Shown: positions 36,746 through 45,669, numbered from the stretch's first letter. The stretch: 64,000 nucleotides of DNA from Pleomorphomonas sp. JP5 (GCF_023721815.1 NZ_JAMDLI010000008.1:457944-521943), one strand, 5' to 3'. Numbers and translations: made by a program. Notes: generated by a model from the sequence alone, not told the origin.

Positions 36746-37662
36746 GCTCCCTCTCCCGCTTTGGTGCGGCGCATGAGGCTCCTGTAGACCAGCGTTAGGA
36801 CGACGACTGCCGCGAAGATGTACCAGGACACGGCGGAGCCGAGACCGAAGTTGAGCTGCGTGAAGGCGGTGGCATAAAGATACATGCCGACCGTGGTTGC
36901 ACTGTTGTTCGTGCCGCCGAGGCCTTGCGTCAGCACAAAAGGCTCGTCGAACATCTGCAGCCCGCCGAGCGTCGCGGTAATGACCGCGAAGGCGATGGAT
37001 GGCATCAGCAGCGGCAACGTGATCCGGGACAGGATTGCCCAGCGACCGACACCATCCATGCGCGCCGCCTCATAGATATCGCGCGAGATCGACTGCAGGC
37101 CGGCGAGGAAAATGATGATGTACCAACCCGTCCAGCGCCAAATGACCAGCAGGACGACCAGTGGCTTGATCCAGACCTCCGACCCGAGCCAGTCGAAATA
37201 GCTCGGTGTGCCGGTCATGGCCCCCGTCAAGAGATTCACCAGCCCGCCGTTGGCCGAGAAGAACAGGCGCAGCACCACCGCCGCGATGGCCGGCGCCACC
37301 AGGAGCGGCACCAGAAACACCATACGGAAATAGGTTTTGCCGGCAGCGACATACTCGTTGATGGCGACAGAGAGAACCAGGGCGAGAGAGATGGTCAGGA
37401 GGGTCGACCAAAACCACAGATAAATGGTGTTGGCTACCGCCTTCTGGAACACCGGATCGTGGAGTGCCCGGACATAGTTTTGAAAGCCGATAAAGACCGG
37501 GGAACCGAAGCCATCCCAACGTGAAAACCCGAGGTAGAACGAGAACACCACCGGAAAGACGGAGAAGGCCAGGAAAATGGTGAAGAACGGCAGCACCGAG
37601 ATATAGAAGGCGCTGTTGCGCCGCCACTGGGAAGCTGGTGTTCGGCTTACCGTTTCGACCAT
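36742..37662 (-). CDS. CUT1 sugar ABC transporter permease (MalF/UgpA type)
   Basis: The 306-residue permease is the first gene of the leftward operon. It carries helix 1 (ISVLPFFTIFLAFSVFPVVFSFYLGFS), the pore core, and the EAA loop (DIYEAARMDGVGRWAILSRITLPLLMPSI). It pairs with the MalG-type protein to form the channel. The operon order is permease, permease, binding protein, GH2, ATPase. No regulator gene adjoins it; the promoter should lie in the 1.17-kb stretch upstream. Confidence 0.94.
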   Translation of the reverse strand: MVETVSRTPASQWRRNSAFYISVLPFFTIFLAFSVFPVVFSFYLGFSRWDGFGSPVFIGFQNYVRALHDPVFQKAVANTIYLWFWSTLLTISLALVLSVAINEYVAAGKTYFRMVFLVPLLVAPAIAAVVLRLFFSANGGLVNLLTGAMTGTPSYFDWLGSEVWIKPLVVLLVIWRWTGWYIIIFLAGLQSISRDIYEAARMDGVGRWAILSRITLPLLMPSIAFAVITATLGGLQMFDEPFVLTQGLGGTNNSATTVGMYLYATAFTQLNFGLGSAVSWYIFAAVVVLTLVYRSLMRRTKAGEGA

Positions 37663-38834
37663 ATGGCGCCCCTCCCGAGACCTCAGACCTCATAGACACA
37701 GCGATGCGACGACGCGCCACGTTCTCACGGCCTTCTCCCAGCCGTCAGTCACCGCCGCGATAGGCCAAGCCTCGCCGCTTCAAACCCTCCAGCCCGCAAA
37801 ACTGATCCGCAGGAATGGCTCACCGAAGCTTGCGCCCCAGTGAGAGCGCTTGATCGAAGTGTTGACGTTCTTCTTTAAGCGAATCCCCGGGCAGCTGGAA
37901 TGACGTAAACACTGAGCGGCATGGATGATTCTATGGGCAGCGCGACTTCGCTTGCTGCTCCGGCCGACAAAGACCCACGGGGCGCTGGCGGTAACGATAG
38001 GGTTCACAGCCCCTTCCGCAACCACTTTCCGGATCAGATCTCCTCCGGTACGGGTGTAACGACAAGGCTCGGCATGCCATGAATGCCTATGTAAAGCATG
38101 CGATACGGCAGCTGACGTTCTCCGCCCATCGCGTGGGCGCCTGCAGGGAACACAGGCCGCTTTCCAAACATCGCCCTTGCCGTCTCCGGTCCGGCGAGCT
38201 GAATCCACCTAGCCGCGCCAAACCGACAGCGCTTGAATTACAAGGCAGCGCATTTGAAAAATGGTCGGCCTTGCTGGAATTGTCGCGATGGTCTCTTCTG
38301 GATTGATCTGGAACATGGAGGAGCGCTCAGGCTACTGTGACAGTAGCAATCGGCGCGCAAGCGAGGCCACCGCTCGCGTCAAACGCTCCCGGTCGGGCCG
38401 GGAGGCATTTCGGAGGTCGCGAAGAGACTTGCTCGTCCCGTGACAGTTTTTCTTGCCGTCGTCCGAGATGTGTCCGCAGTGGGCGCCGGGTTACCCCCTT
38501 TTGGCAGGACTCGCGACGCTGTGGGCTGCATGGAGTATCCTCTGACAGCAGCACATCACCCAAGCGAATAGAAGACATCCACCCAGAGCTTATCATCGGC
38601 GAGGTCTGGCCCGCACTCCGCACGGCGGTTTCTGGCTGATTGAACGATGAACCCTTGCTCGGGTCATGCCAAGTGTGGTGCCGCTTGCTTGCGCGCGCCC
38701 AATGCGACCCACGACGCCTCCCCCGCCAAGTCGGAGGAAGCTCGGGACCCAATATCGACGCCGTTCCGGAGACTTTTCTTCCGAATGCGGAAGACAAAGC
38801 GAGGGGCGACTGGAAAAACGGCCCCTTGCCCGTT
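37663..38834. other. Long interval without a recognisable gene
   Basis: About 1170 bases separate the ABC operon from xseB. All frames on both strands are either broken by stops or give low-complexity Arg/Ser-rich shadow peptides. Base composition is more even than in the flanking genes. A perfect palindrome with arms GCTACTG / CAGTAGC (3-base loop) lies at 38331-38347. The region may contain the operon promoter and a decayed gene, but I recognise no remnant. Confidence 0.5.
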
Positions 38835-39080
38835 TTACTCCCTGTCGAGCGGTTCGACGCCCGCCGCCGATCCGTCACCGGCGATTCTGATCTTCTCCAC
38901 CTTGGCCTCTGCGGCCTTGAGCAGGCCGTCGCAATGCTTGCGAAGCGCATCTCCGCGTTCGTAGATGGATATGCTCTCCTCAAGTGGCACCGACCCCTGC
39001 TCTAGTCGGGCGACGATGCCTTCGAGCTCCTTCAGGGCCTGCTCGAAGCTAAGGGCGCTGACGTCTGTGGCGTTGGTCAT
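38835..39080 (-). CDS. xseB: Exodeoxyribonuclease VII small subunit
   Basis: The 81-residue protein matches Xse[21 protein letters not shown] followed by [34 protein letters not shown]. This is the two-helix subunit that assembles in several copies on XseA and is needed for single-strand exonuclease activity. Length is typical. It lies 20 bases downstream of pdxH on the same strand and is probably co-transcribed with it. In many Rhizobiales it sits next to dxs instead. Confidence 0.95.
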   Translation of the reverse strand: MTNATDVSALSFEQALKELEGIVARLEQGSVPLEESISIYERGDALRKHCDGLLKAAEAKVEKIRIAGDGSAAGVEPLDRE

Positions 39081-39100
39081 TCTCGGCAGCCTTTCGTCGA

Positions 39101-39709
39101 TCAGGGATAGAGGCGGGTGCGCGTCCAGCCGCCGTTACCGTCTGGCAGGAAGCGGACGCGATCATGCAGGCGGAACATCCCGTCACGCCAGAACTCGACG
39201 GCCGTCGGCGCGACGCGCAGCCCCGACCAGTACTCGGGCCGCGGCACAGAGCCGACGCCGAACTTCAATCCCCATTCGGCCACCGCCTTCTCAAGCGCGA
39301 AGCGGCTTTCGAGCGGGCGCGACTGCCTGGAAGCCCAGGCGCCGATGCGGCTGCCGCGATCGCGACTCTGGAAGTAGGCGTCCGCCTCGTCCTTCGACAC
39401 CTCCGAGACATTGCCGCGTATGCGAATCTGCCGCTTGAGGCTCTTCCAGTGAAACAGCAGCGCCGCCTTGCGGCTCGCCAAAATCTGTTCGCCCTTGGCG
39501 GAACCGAAGTTTGTGTAGAACACGAAACCTCGTTCATCGAAGCCTTTCAGCAGCACCATGCGAGCGTCGGGCATGCCGTCTTCATCGACGGTGGCGAGCG
39601 CCATCGCGTTGGGATCGTTCGGCTCGCTTTTCTCGGCTTCCTTCATCCAGCTGACGAACAGCTGGTATGGCTCCGAGGCTTCCGTGAAATCGGGCTCTGA
39701 ACTTGACAT
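39101..39709 (-). CDS. pdxH: Pyridoxamine 5'-phosphate oxidase
   Basis: The 202-residue FMN enzyme oxidises pyridoxine- or pyridoxamine-5'-phosphate to PLP. Recognised segments are [57 protein letters not shown], the substrate-binding [16 protein letters not shown] and the C-terminal RLHDRVRF with the RLYP end. I chose the ATG at 39709; the upstream ORF extension lacks homology. It is divergent from the DnaJ-like gene and leads into xseB. Confidence 0.95.
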   Translation of the reverse strand: MSSSEPDFTEASEPYQLFVSWMKEAEKSEPNDPNAMALATVDEDGMPDARMVLLKGFDERGFVFYTNFGSAKGEQILASRKAALLFHWKSLKRQIRIRGNVSEVSKDEADAYFQSRDRGSRIGAWASRQSRPLESRFALEKAVAEWGLKFGVGSVPRPEYWSGLRVAPTAVEFWRDGMFRLHDRVRFLPDGNGGWTRTRLYP

Positions 39710-39828
39710 ATCTCGTCGACGCCTCGTCGTGCTGGCTGGCCGCGGCCAGATTCGGGCAAGCGTTCGACCGGCATATAGCCACATCCCGGCCGGCGACAAC
39801 CTCTTGGACGCCTGCCCCCCGAAAAGAT

Positions 39829-39855
39829 TTTGTCAAAGCCGTGCGACCCGTATAA
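39829..39855 (+). promoter_or_regulatory. Candidate promoter of the DnaJ-like gene
   Basis: A perfect TATAAT (39850-39855) is preceded by TTGTCA (39829-39834) with a short 15-base spacer, about 98 bases before the DnaJ-like ATG. The -10 is convincing; the spacer is shorter than ideal. Confidence 0.4.
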
Positions 39856-39952
39856 TGGCACACTCTGGAACGGAACGTGATCGGGCATTACATGTTTGGC
39901 AGAACCTTGGCGCCATTCGGCGCCATCATCCATTTGAAGAGGGCCAACCAGC

Positions 39953-40945
39953 ATGCGTGATCCGTATGAGGTCCTGGGCGTGCCCAGGAGCGCGGACGAA
40001 AACACTATCAAGAAGGCTTACCGCAAGCTCGCCAAGCAGCATCACCCGGACGCCAACAAGAATGACCCACGCTCCAAGGAGCGTTTCGCCGAACTGAACT
40101 CGGCCTACGAGATCGTGGGCGACAAGGACAAGCGACGCCAGTTCGACGCCGGCGAGATCGATGCCGACGGCAAACCGCGTTTCACCGGCTTCGAAGGCTT
40201 CGGCGGGGCCAGCGGCGCTGGCGGCGGGTTCCGCCATGCCGGCGGACGGGCAACCGACGACATCCTGCATGACATCTTCGGCGATGCCTTCAACAGCTTT
40301 GCCAGCGGCGGCGCTCGTGGGGCGCGCGGTGGCCGGCGTGGCGGCGGATTCTCGGGATTCGAAGGATTCTCGGGCGCAGGCGCGGCCGGTCCGGGCGCAG
40401 GCGCCTCGGGATCGACCAAGGGGGCCGACGTCATGGTAACGGCCCGTGTCCGCCTGGAAGATATCGTCGGCTCGGGCAAGGTGCGCGTCACCTTGCCGAA
40501 CGGCAAATCGCTTGACGCCAAGATTCCAGCCGGCTTCGAGCCCGGCCAGCAGCTGCGCCTCAAGGGCCAGGGCGGTGAAGGCACACCGCCGGGCGATGCC
40601 ATCGCCATTCTCGTCTACGAAACGCACGCCCTGTTCCGGCCCGATGGCTACAACCTGCGCCTCGACTTGCCGGTCACCCTCGATGAGGCGGTGCTGGGCG
40701 GCAAGGTGCGCGTTCCGACGCTGGAAGGCGCCGTCGACATGACCATTCCAGCCGGCGTCACCGGCTCGAAGGCTTTCCGCCTTCGCGGCAAGGGCCTACC
40801 CGACAAGAAGGGCGTCCGGGGCGATATCTTCGTCACCCCGCGCATCGTGTTGCCGGATGGCGCCGACGCCGGCCTCGAAAAGCTGATGGAGCGTTGGCGC
40901 GAGGTTCGCCCCTACGACGTACGCGGGCCGGAATTCTCCTCATGA
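39953..40945 (+). CDS. DnaJ-type co-chaperone (CbpA-like, lacking the zinc finger)
   Basis: The 330-residue protein has an N-terminal J domain (DPYEVLGVPRSADENTIKKAYRKLAKQHHPD with the HPD that stimulates DnaK). A Gly/Phe-rich linker (about residues 75-155) and two C-terminal peptide-binding domains follow (VRLEDIVGSGKVRVTLPNGK, LDEAVLGGKVRVPTLEGAVDMTIPAG). There is no CxxCxGxG zinc region, so it is a class II J protein like CbpA rather than DnaJ. Its TGA overlaps the ATG of the DUF1499 gene. Confidence 0.93.
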   Translation: MRDPYEVLGVPRSADENTIKKAYRKLAKQHHPDANKNDPRSKERFAELNSAYEIVGDKDKRRQFDAGEIDADGKPRFTGFEGFGGASGAGGGFRHAGGRATDDILHDIFGDAFNSFASGGARGARGGRRGGGFSGFEGFSGAGAAGPGAGASGSTKGADVMVTARVRLEDIVGSGKVRVTLPNGKSLDAKIPAGFEPGQQLRLKGQGGEGTPPGDAIAILVYETHALFRPDGYNLRLDLPVTLDEAVLGGKVRVPTLEGAVDMTIPAGVTGSKAFRLRGKGLPDKKGVRGDIFVTPRIVLPDGADAGLEKLMERWREVRPYDVRGPEFSS

Positions 40946-41724
40946 GCCGCCTGCCCCCACTGCCACTGCCACCGGCGCGCGGAGCCCGCACCGCGCGTTT
41001 TGTCGCCAGCCTCGCCTTCATGGTGATGGTGGTGGGGATCGTCTCCCGTCATCTCGATCTGATATCGAGCGGCACCATGTATACGGCCGTCGGGACCGGC
41101 CTGTTGCTCGGTCTCGTAGCGCTCGGCGTACTGGCAATGACCATACGCGACGTATGGCAGGAAGGACGAGGGGGCGCCGACAGCGCGTTCGGCACCCTGC
41201 TGCTGATCGTCGCTGCCTTCTCGCCGCTGATCGGCGCGGCCGTGGCCTATGTGGCCTACCCGGCCATAGACAGCGTTTCGACCGATACGGACGATCCGCC
41301 CGCAGCACCGGCAGACTTCTCGCAGGTGGTGCTGCCGGTCGACCTGCGTGCCGCTCCCAACGAAGCGGCGGCCTTGCAGGAAGATGCCTATCCGGACCTG
41401 ACGACGCAGGCCACGGACCTTTCCACCGTCGAGGCCTATGCGCTGGCCCGCCAGACCATAGACGACCTTGGCTGGGATATCCGGCTGGCCGAAGAGCCCG
41501 ACACCGAGGCTGCCAGTGGCCGCATCGAGGCGGAGGCGCGATCGCTGGTGCTCGGCACCCAGGAAGACGTCGTCGTCCGCATTCGTCCCGGCGACAGCGG
41601 CAGCCGCATCGACATTCGTTCCATGAGCCGGGTGGCCATGCCCGATCTTGGCGAAAACGCCCGGCATGTCGGCGATTTCATTGCCCGCTTCGGCGAAGTC
41701 TCACGGCGACAAGCGGCCAACTGA
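40942..41724 (+). CDS. DUF1499 membrane protein
   Basis: The 260-residue protein has three hydrophobic segments in the first 120 residues (FVASLAFMVMVVGIVSRHL, TAVGTGLLLGLVALGVLAM, TLLLIVAAFSPLIGAAVAYVAYPAI). A soluble DUF1499 domain follows (VEAYALARQTIDDLGWDIR, LVLGTQEDVVVRIRP, RIDIRSMSRVAMPDLGENA). The function of DUF1499 is not known. Its ATG overlaps the DnaJ-like stop (ATGA), so the two are translationally coupled. This suggests, but does not prove, a link with protein quality control. Confidence 0.88.
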   Translation: MSRLPPLPLPPARGARTARFVASLAFMVMVVGIVSRHLDLISSGTMYTAVGTGLLLGLVALGVLAMTIRDVWQEGRGGADSAFGTLLLIVAAFSPLIGAAVAYVAYPAIDSVSTDTDDPPAAPADFSQVVLPVDLRAAPNEAAALQEDAYPDLTTQATDLSTVEAYALARQTIDDLGWDIRLAEEPDTEAASGRIEAEARSLVLGTQEDVVVRIRPGDSGSRIDIRSMSRVAMPDLGENARHVGDFIARFGEVSRRQAAN

Positions 41725-41791
41725 TATCCGTTCCGCTTGATCCGGCCTGATCCAGCTCGAGCGGGTTCCGACCTGACGGAAGCGGTATAGC

Positions 41792-42631
41792 TCATCTCCG
41801 GCTGAGCCGATCCTCGTCTCTCCCCACGAGACCGCGTTCCTCCAGCCAGTCGATATGGGCCTTAACAGAGAGCGCCGCCGCCCCGGCCAACGCCGGATCG
41901 AGACCGATGTAGACGGCGGCAACGATCTCACCAACGGTGCGACCCTTGCTATCGAGCGCCCGCAGGATTGCCGCTTCGCGTGCTTGCCGATGGCGCTTCA
42001 GCTCCGACACGCGAGCCGGACCGTCGATCACCGGACCGCCGTGCCCAGGCAGGTAGGTGCGGGGACCAACGGTGGCAATGCGATCGAGGGAGGCCATGTA
42101 GTCGGCCATGCTCCCGTCCGGCGGCACCACGACGCTGGTCGACCAGGCCATGACATGATCGCCGGAAAACAGCAGCTCCCGCTCGGCGAGATCATAGCAA
42201 AGATGCCCGGCCGTGTGGCCGGGGGTGGCAATGGCGCCAAGAAGGCCCGCCTCCGTCTCCACCCTGTCGCCATGGGAGAGCACCCTGTCAGGCCGATAGA
42301 GCGGGCGCGTCGCGTCGGGCGCTGCACCGATCACCTCGGCGCCGGTCAACTGAGACAGTCGGCGCACTGCGCCGGCATGATCGGCGTGATCGTGGGACAA
42401 GACGATCCGCCGGATCGGAGCGCCCGCGACCTGCAACAGATCCTCGACATGGGCGTCGTCGTCGGGACCGGGATCGATGACGGTGATCTCCCGATCGCCG
42501 AGCAGATAACAGTTGGTGCCACGGAAGGTCAGCGGTCCACCGTTGCGGGCCGTTAGGCGACGAACGCCGGAGGCTATCGGCTCGGCAACGCCGTATGCCG
42601 GACTGAAATCGAGACCGGAAGCGACGCTCAC
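41792..42631 (-). CDS. MBL-fold metallo-hydrolase (LACTB2-like)
   Basis: The 279-residue protein has the metallo-beta-lactamase fold with LSHDHADHAGAV (HxHxDH), the later metal ligands in ATPGHTAGHLCY and SGDHVMAW, and PGHGGPV. A C-terminal winged-helix region (RTVGEIVAAVYIGLDPALAGAA) is as in LACTB2-type hydrolases or nucleases. The start is GTG at 42631 with GGGGAGGG upstream; the longer reading to 42841 lacks homology. Substrate is unknown. Confidence 0.88.
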   Translation of the reverse strand: MSVASGLDFSPAYGVAEPIASGVRRLTARNGGPLTFRGTNCYLLGDREITVIDPGPDDDAHVEDLLQVAGAPIRRIVLSHDHADHAGAVRRLSQLTGAEVIGAAPDATRPLYRPDRVLSHGDRVETEAGLLGAIATPGHTAGHLCYDLAERELLFSGDHVMAWSTSVVVPPDGSMADYMASLDRIATVGPRTYLPGHGGPVIDGPARVSELKRHRQAREAAILRALDSKGRTVGEIVAAVYIGLDPALAGAAALSVKAHIDWLEERGLVGRDEDRLSRR

Positions 42632-42740
42632 ACCGCCCTCCCCGGACGCAGAGGTCCACCATGTGCGTTCATGGGAGCAGATGAATCCCCTAGGGTTTGC
42701 ATGAATCGCCCTGACTCGCGATGAACCCACATGGACTCCC

Positions 42741-43160
42741 TCATCCCGGTGTTCCCGTGCCGCCACCGGGTGACGTGAGCCACTCGACCACCCAGAAAAA
42801 GCCCCAGCCAAGAACAAACAACGCAGAGAGCGCCAGGGCAACGATCACCACCATCGTCGATGCCAAGGCGCGGGGCATCATCGGCGCGTCGACGTCGGGG
42901 ATGGAGGCCAGCGCACGGATCAGATCCGAGCCGGTGTCGGGATCGAAGACAAACATGCCGGTTTGCCTCCGGGCGCCGATCCTGAAACCGTCCGGTCCCA
43001 TGGTTCGGACGAGGTCCACCGATCGCCATAACGCCACCGTCTCCCCATCCGAACCGACGATGGCTAGCCCTTTCCGGGACAGCTCCGCCTTCGCCGGCCG
43101 ATGGCGGCCGTCGCCCTCCAGGTACAATCCCTCGACCGCCGCCCAAGCCGTCGTCGTCAT
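42741..43160 (-). CDS. Hypothetical single-pass membrane protein
   Basis: The 139-residue protein has a soluble N-terminal part (EGLYLEGDGRHRPAKAELSRKGLAIVGSDG, then ALWRSVDLVRTM) followed by one membrane helix near the C-terminus (STMVVIVALALSALFVLGWGFFWVV). The soluble part resembles the small beta-rich domain found before the membrane helix of some M48-type peptidases, but no HExxH domain follows, so this would be only the N-terminal module. A G-rich ribosome-binding region precedes the ATG at 43160. Divergent from the MFS gene. Confidence 0.6.
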   Translation of the reverse strand: MTTTAWAAVEGLYLEGDGRHRPAKAELSRKGLAIVGSDGETVALWRSVDLVRTMGPDGFRIGARRQTGMFVFDPDTGSDLIRALASIPDVDAPMMPRALASTMVVIVALALSALFVLGWGFFWVVEWLTSPGGGTGTPG

Positions 43161-43280
43161 GTCACAGCCCCCCCGCGAGTGCCCGAATATGACGGAGCCG
43201 CGCTTGCATTTCCAGACGAACTGCCCCAAACCGATTCAAGATACAAAGTTCATGGAAAAGCCGTAGAGGTTCGTGACCTT

Positions 43281-44690
43281 GTGCGTTCAGACATCGGGCG
43301 TACCGATTTCGGCGCAGCTATCGCGGTCGGTCTCGGCCGGCAGTCACCGTCCATCCGCCTGCACACGAGTTCGTCCTTGTCCAAGACCTTTGCCCCACTC
43401 GTCTCGCTTCTGACCGGTGTCGCTTTCCTGCTATGCGGAAACGCGTTGTTGGGGACGATGATCCCGCTTCGCGGGCTTCACGAGCACTTCACGCCGGTCA
43501 TTATCGGCCTCATGGGGTCGTCCTACAATCTCGGCTTCGTCGTGGGCTGCCTCGCCTGTCCCTATCTCATCCTCAGGGCGGGACACATCCGCGCCTACTC
43601 GACGCTGGTCGCACTTGCCGCCGCCACGACGCTGGTTCATCCGATGGTCGTCGATCCCGTTGTCTGGATCGGCGCACGCTCCATCACCGGTTTCTGCCTC
43701 GCCGGCCTCTACCTCATTATCGAAAGCTGGCTCAACGACCGCGCCACCAACGACAATCGCGGCCTCATCATGAGCGTCTACATCGTCGTCAACTACCTCA
43801 CGACAACCGCCGGCCAGCTGATGATCCTGCTGGCGCCCATTCAGCATTTCGAGCTGTTCGCGGCCGCTTCGCTTCTGGTGTCGCTGGCCGTCGTCCCTGT
43901 GGCGCTGACCACGTCGGCGCAACCGGCGCCGATCGCCATCGTCCAATTCCGACCGCTCGAACTTCTGAAGATAGCGCCCGTCGGCCTCGCCGGCACCTTC
44001 ATGATCGGCGTCGCCAATGGCGCCTTCTGGTCGCTCGTCACCGTCTTCGCCATCGGGCGTGGTCTGTCGGCGAACGAAGCGGCCATCTTTTTGTCGCTTG
44101 CCGTGATCGGTGGCGCCTTGATGCAGTGGCCCGTAGGCCGTCTGTCCGATGCCCATGACCGACGGCTGGTGCTGGCCGTCGTGATGGTGCTCTCAGCCAT
44201 CGCCAGCCTGCTGACGTTTCTTCTGCCGCTGGGCGGCACCGGCCTGTTCATCATGGCGTTCCTGCTCGGCACCGTCGTGCTGACAAGCTATTCGGTTGCG
44301 TCGGCCCATGCCTACGACCGAGCGGACAAGTCCGCCTATGTCGAGATGGCGACCGGCGTCCTGCTCGCCAACGGCGTCGGCGCCGTGTTCGGTCCGCTGA
44401 TCGCTTCCTTTGCCATGGAGAGCTGGGGGAACGGATCGCTGTTCGTGTTCATGGCGCTGATCGAAATGCTGCTTGCCGCCTTCATCGCCTTGCGCTCGCG
44501 TATCCGTCCCACGCAGCCGGACGATCCGAAGGATACCTACGAGCTCTTCTCCACCGCACCTGTTGGCGGCGCCATTCCACCCGAAGCGCCCGCGCCCGAC
44601 GATCCCATACTCCAGACACCCGTCGTACCGGCACCAGAACCGGAACCGGAACCGGAGCCGCAGGAGCACGAGGAGGCCGAGTCCCCATAG
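43281..44690 (+). CDS. MFS transporter (YcaD-like)
   Basis: The protein has about 469 residues and 12 predicted helices (SLLTGVAFLLCGNALLGTMIPL ... SLFVFMALIEMLLAAFIAL). ARSITGFCLAGLYLIIESWLND is characteristic of the YcaD-like subgroup of MFS permeases. The second half has GRLSDAHDRR, the usual MFS A-loop. The C-terminal tail is about 60 residues, acidic and proline-rich, with a Pro-Glu repeat. I chose GTG 43281 because the ORF extension to 43101 overlaps the divergent gene; AGAGG lies about 11 bases upstream, so the start is not secure. Substrate unknown. Confidence 0.85.
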   Translation: MRSDIGRTDFGAAIAVGLGRQSPSIRLHTSSSLSKTFAPLVSLLTGVAFLLCGNALLGTMIPLRGLHEHFTPVIIGLMGSSYNLGFVVGCLACPYLILRAGHIRAYSTLVALAAATTLVHPMVVDPVVWIGARSITGFCLAGLYLIIESWLNDRATNDNRGLIMSVYIVVNYLTTTAGQLMILLAPIQHFELFAAASLLVSLAVVPVALTTSAQPAPIAIVQFRPLELLKIAPVGLAGTFMIGVANGAFWSLVTVFAIGRGLSANEAAIFLSLAVIGGALMQWPVGRLSDAHDRRLVLAVVMVLSAIASLLTFLLPLGGTGLFIMAFLLGTVVLTSYSVASAHAYDRADKSAYVEMATGVLLANGVGAVFGPLIASFAMESWGNGSLFVFMALIEMLLAAFIALRSRIRPTQPDDPKDTYELFSTAPVGGAIPPEAPAPDDPILQTPVVPAPEPEPEPEPQEHEEAESP

Positions 44691-44792
44691 AGTTTCTCCG
44701 GTGAACTCGAGTTCGCCGGAGAACTCTATCTCCTTGTTAAGGCGCAGTTCCGGACGCAAAACCGGTACCCACTTTTGCTGGAACCGCTCTAG
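44689..44792. repeat. Palindrome plus dispersed rhizobial-type repeat downstream of the MFS gene
   Basis: A near-perfect 39-base palindrome (44689-44727) is centred on CTCGAG, with outer ends AGAGTT / AACTCT; it includes the MFS stop codon and may act as a terminator. It is followed at 44737-44792 by a block with GGCGCAGTTCCGGACGCAAA, ACCCACTTTTGCTGGAA and ending CGCTCTAG. The second block is related to 19358-19418 and resembles short repeats scattered between genes in rhizobia. Confidence 0.7.
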
Positions 44793-44934
44793 ATCACCAT
44801 ACGCTGCCACCAGCGCTGAGAGCGCGACCCGACCTTTGGTCGTTGCATCGGATCTCCCGAAAGCCGTGCTCGACTTTTCGATCCGATGCTTGTCGGGCCT
44901 TGCCAAAGGCCGGCGCCTGCCCCAAAGCATGCCC

Positions 44935-45669
44935 ATGGCAAGGATCCGTCTCGATCAGCTCATCGTCGCCCGCGGTCTCGCGGACAGTCGCGCTCGTGCT
45001 CGCGATGCCATTCTGCGTGGCCACGTGACCGTTGCGGGGCGGGTGGCCGACAAGCCCGGCCTGTCCGTCGACGAAGCGGTCGAGCTGTCGATCACCGATC
45101 CTGCCGCCGCTTACGTATCTCGCGCGGCCCTCAAGCTCGTCGCCGGCCTCGACCATTTCGGCTTCGATGTCGTCGGTCGCGATTGTCTCGATATCGGTGC
45201 CTCTACTGGCGGTTTCACGGAAGTGCTGCTTCAGCGAGGCGCATCCCGCGTCGTGGCGCTCGATGTCGGCCACGGCCAGTTGCATCCGCGCATCGCCGCC
45301 GATCCGCGCGTCGACAATATCGAGGGTCTGAACGCCCGCGACCTCGAGGCCGGCGACCTGCCCTGCCGACCCGAGGTAATCGTCTCCGACGTTTCCTTCA
45401 TTTCGCTGACCCTGGCGCTACCGCCAGCACTGACGTTGGCCCGTCGCCCTGCCGTCGGCGTCTTCCTCGTCAAGCCGCAGTTCGAGGCGGGCCGGCAGGC
45501 GATCGGCAAGGGCGGCCTCGTCGACGAGGCCACCGGACGCGTTGCCGCAGAGCGCGTGCGTGTCTGGCTCGACGGTCGCGACGGCTGGCGAACCCACGAT
45601 CTCGTCCCATCGCCGATCCTCGGCGGAGACGGCAACCATGAATACCTACTCGGAGCGAGCCTTGACTGA
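44935..45669 (+). CDS. tlyA: TlyA family rRNA 2'-O-methyltransferase
   Basis: The 244-residue protein pairs an N-terminal S4 RNA-binding domain (RIRLDQLIVARGLADSRARA, residues 3-60) with an FtsJ-like Rossmann methyltransferase (CLDIGASTGGFTEVLLQRGA for SAM binding; VALDVGHGQLHP; VSDVSFISLTLALPPA; VFLVKPQFEAGR). TlyA proteins methylate ribosomal RNA in 16S and/or 23S; older annotations call them hemolysin A. The start is 44935 or the ATG two codons earlier (44929). Its 3' end overlaps rlmD by 32 bases. Confidence 0.92.
   Translation: MARIRLDQLIVARGLADSRARARDAILRGHVTVAGRVADKPGLSVDEAVELSITDPAAAYVSRAALKLVAGLDHFGFDVVGRDCLDIGASTGGFTEVLLQRGASRVVALDVGHGQLHPRIAADPRVDNIEGLNARDLEAGDLPCRPEVIVSDVSFISLTLALPPALTLARRPAVGVFLVKPQFEAGRQAIGKGGLVDEATGRVAAERVRVWLDGRDGWRTHDLVPSPILGGDGNHEYLLGASLD

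Noticed and set aside
37780-38208. Minus-strand ORF of 142 codons in the empty interval upstream of the sugar operon, considered as a LacI or transposase remnant
   Set aside because: The translation is Arg/Ser-rich without any helix-turn-helix, DDE or sugar-binding motif that I can recognise.
38327-38983. Minus-strand ORF of 218 codons overlapping xseB
   Set aside because: It overlaps the well-supported xseB in another frame and has no family resemblance.
43431-44158. Paired 241-codon ORFs on both strands within the MFS gene
   Set aside because: Both are alternative frames of a clearly conserved transporter.
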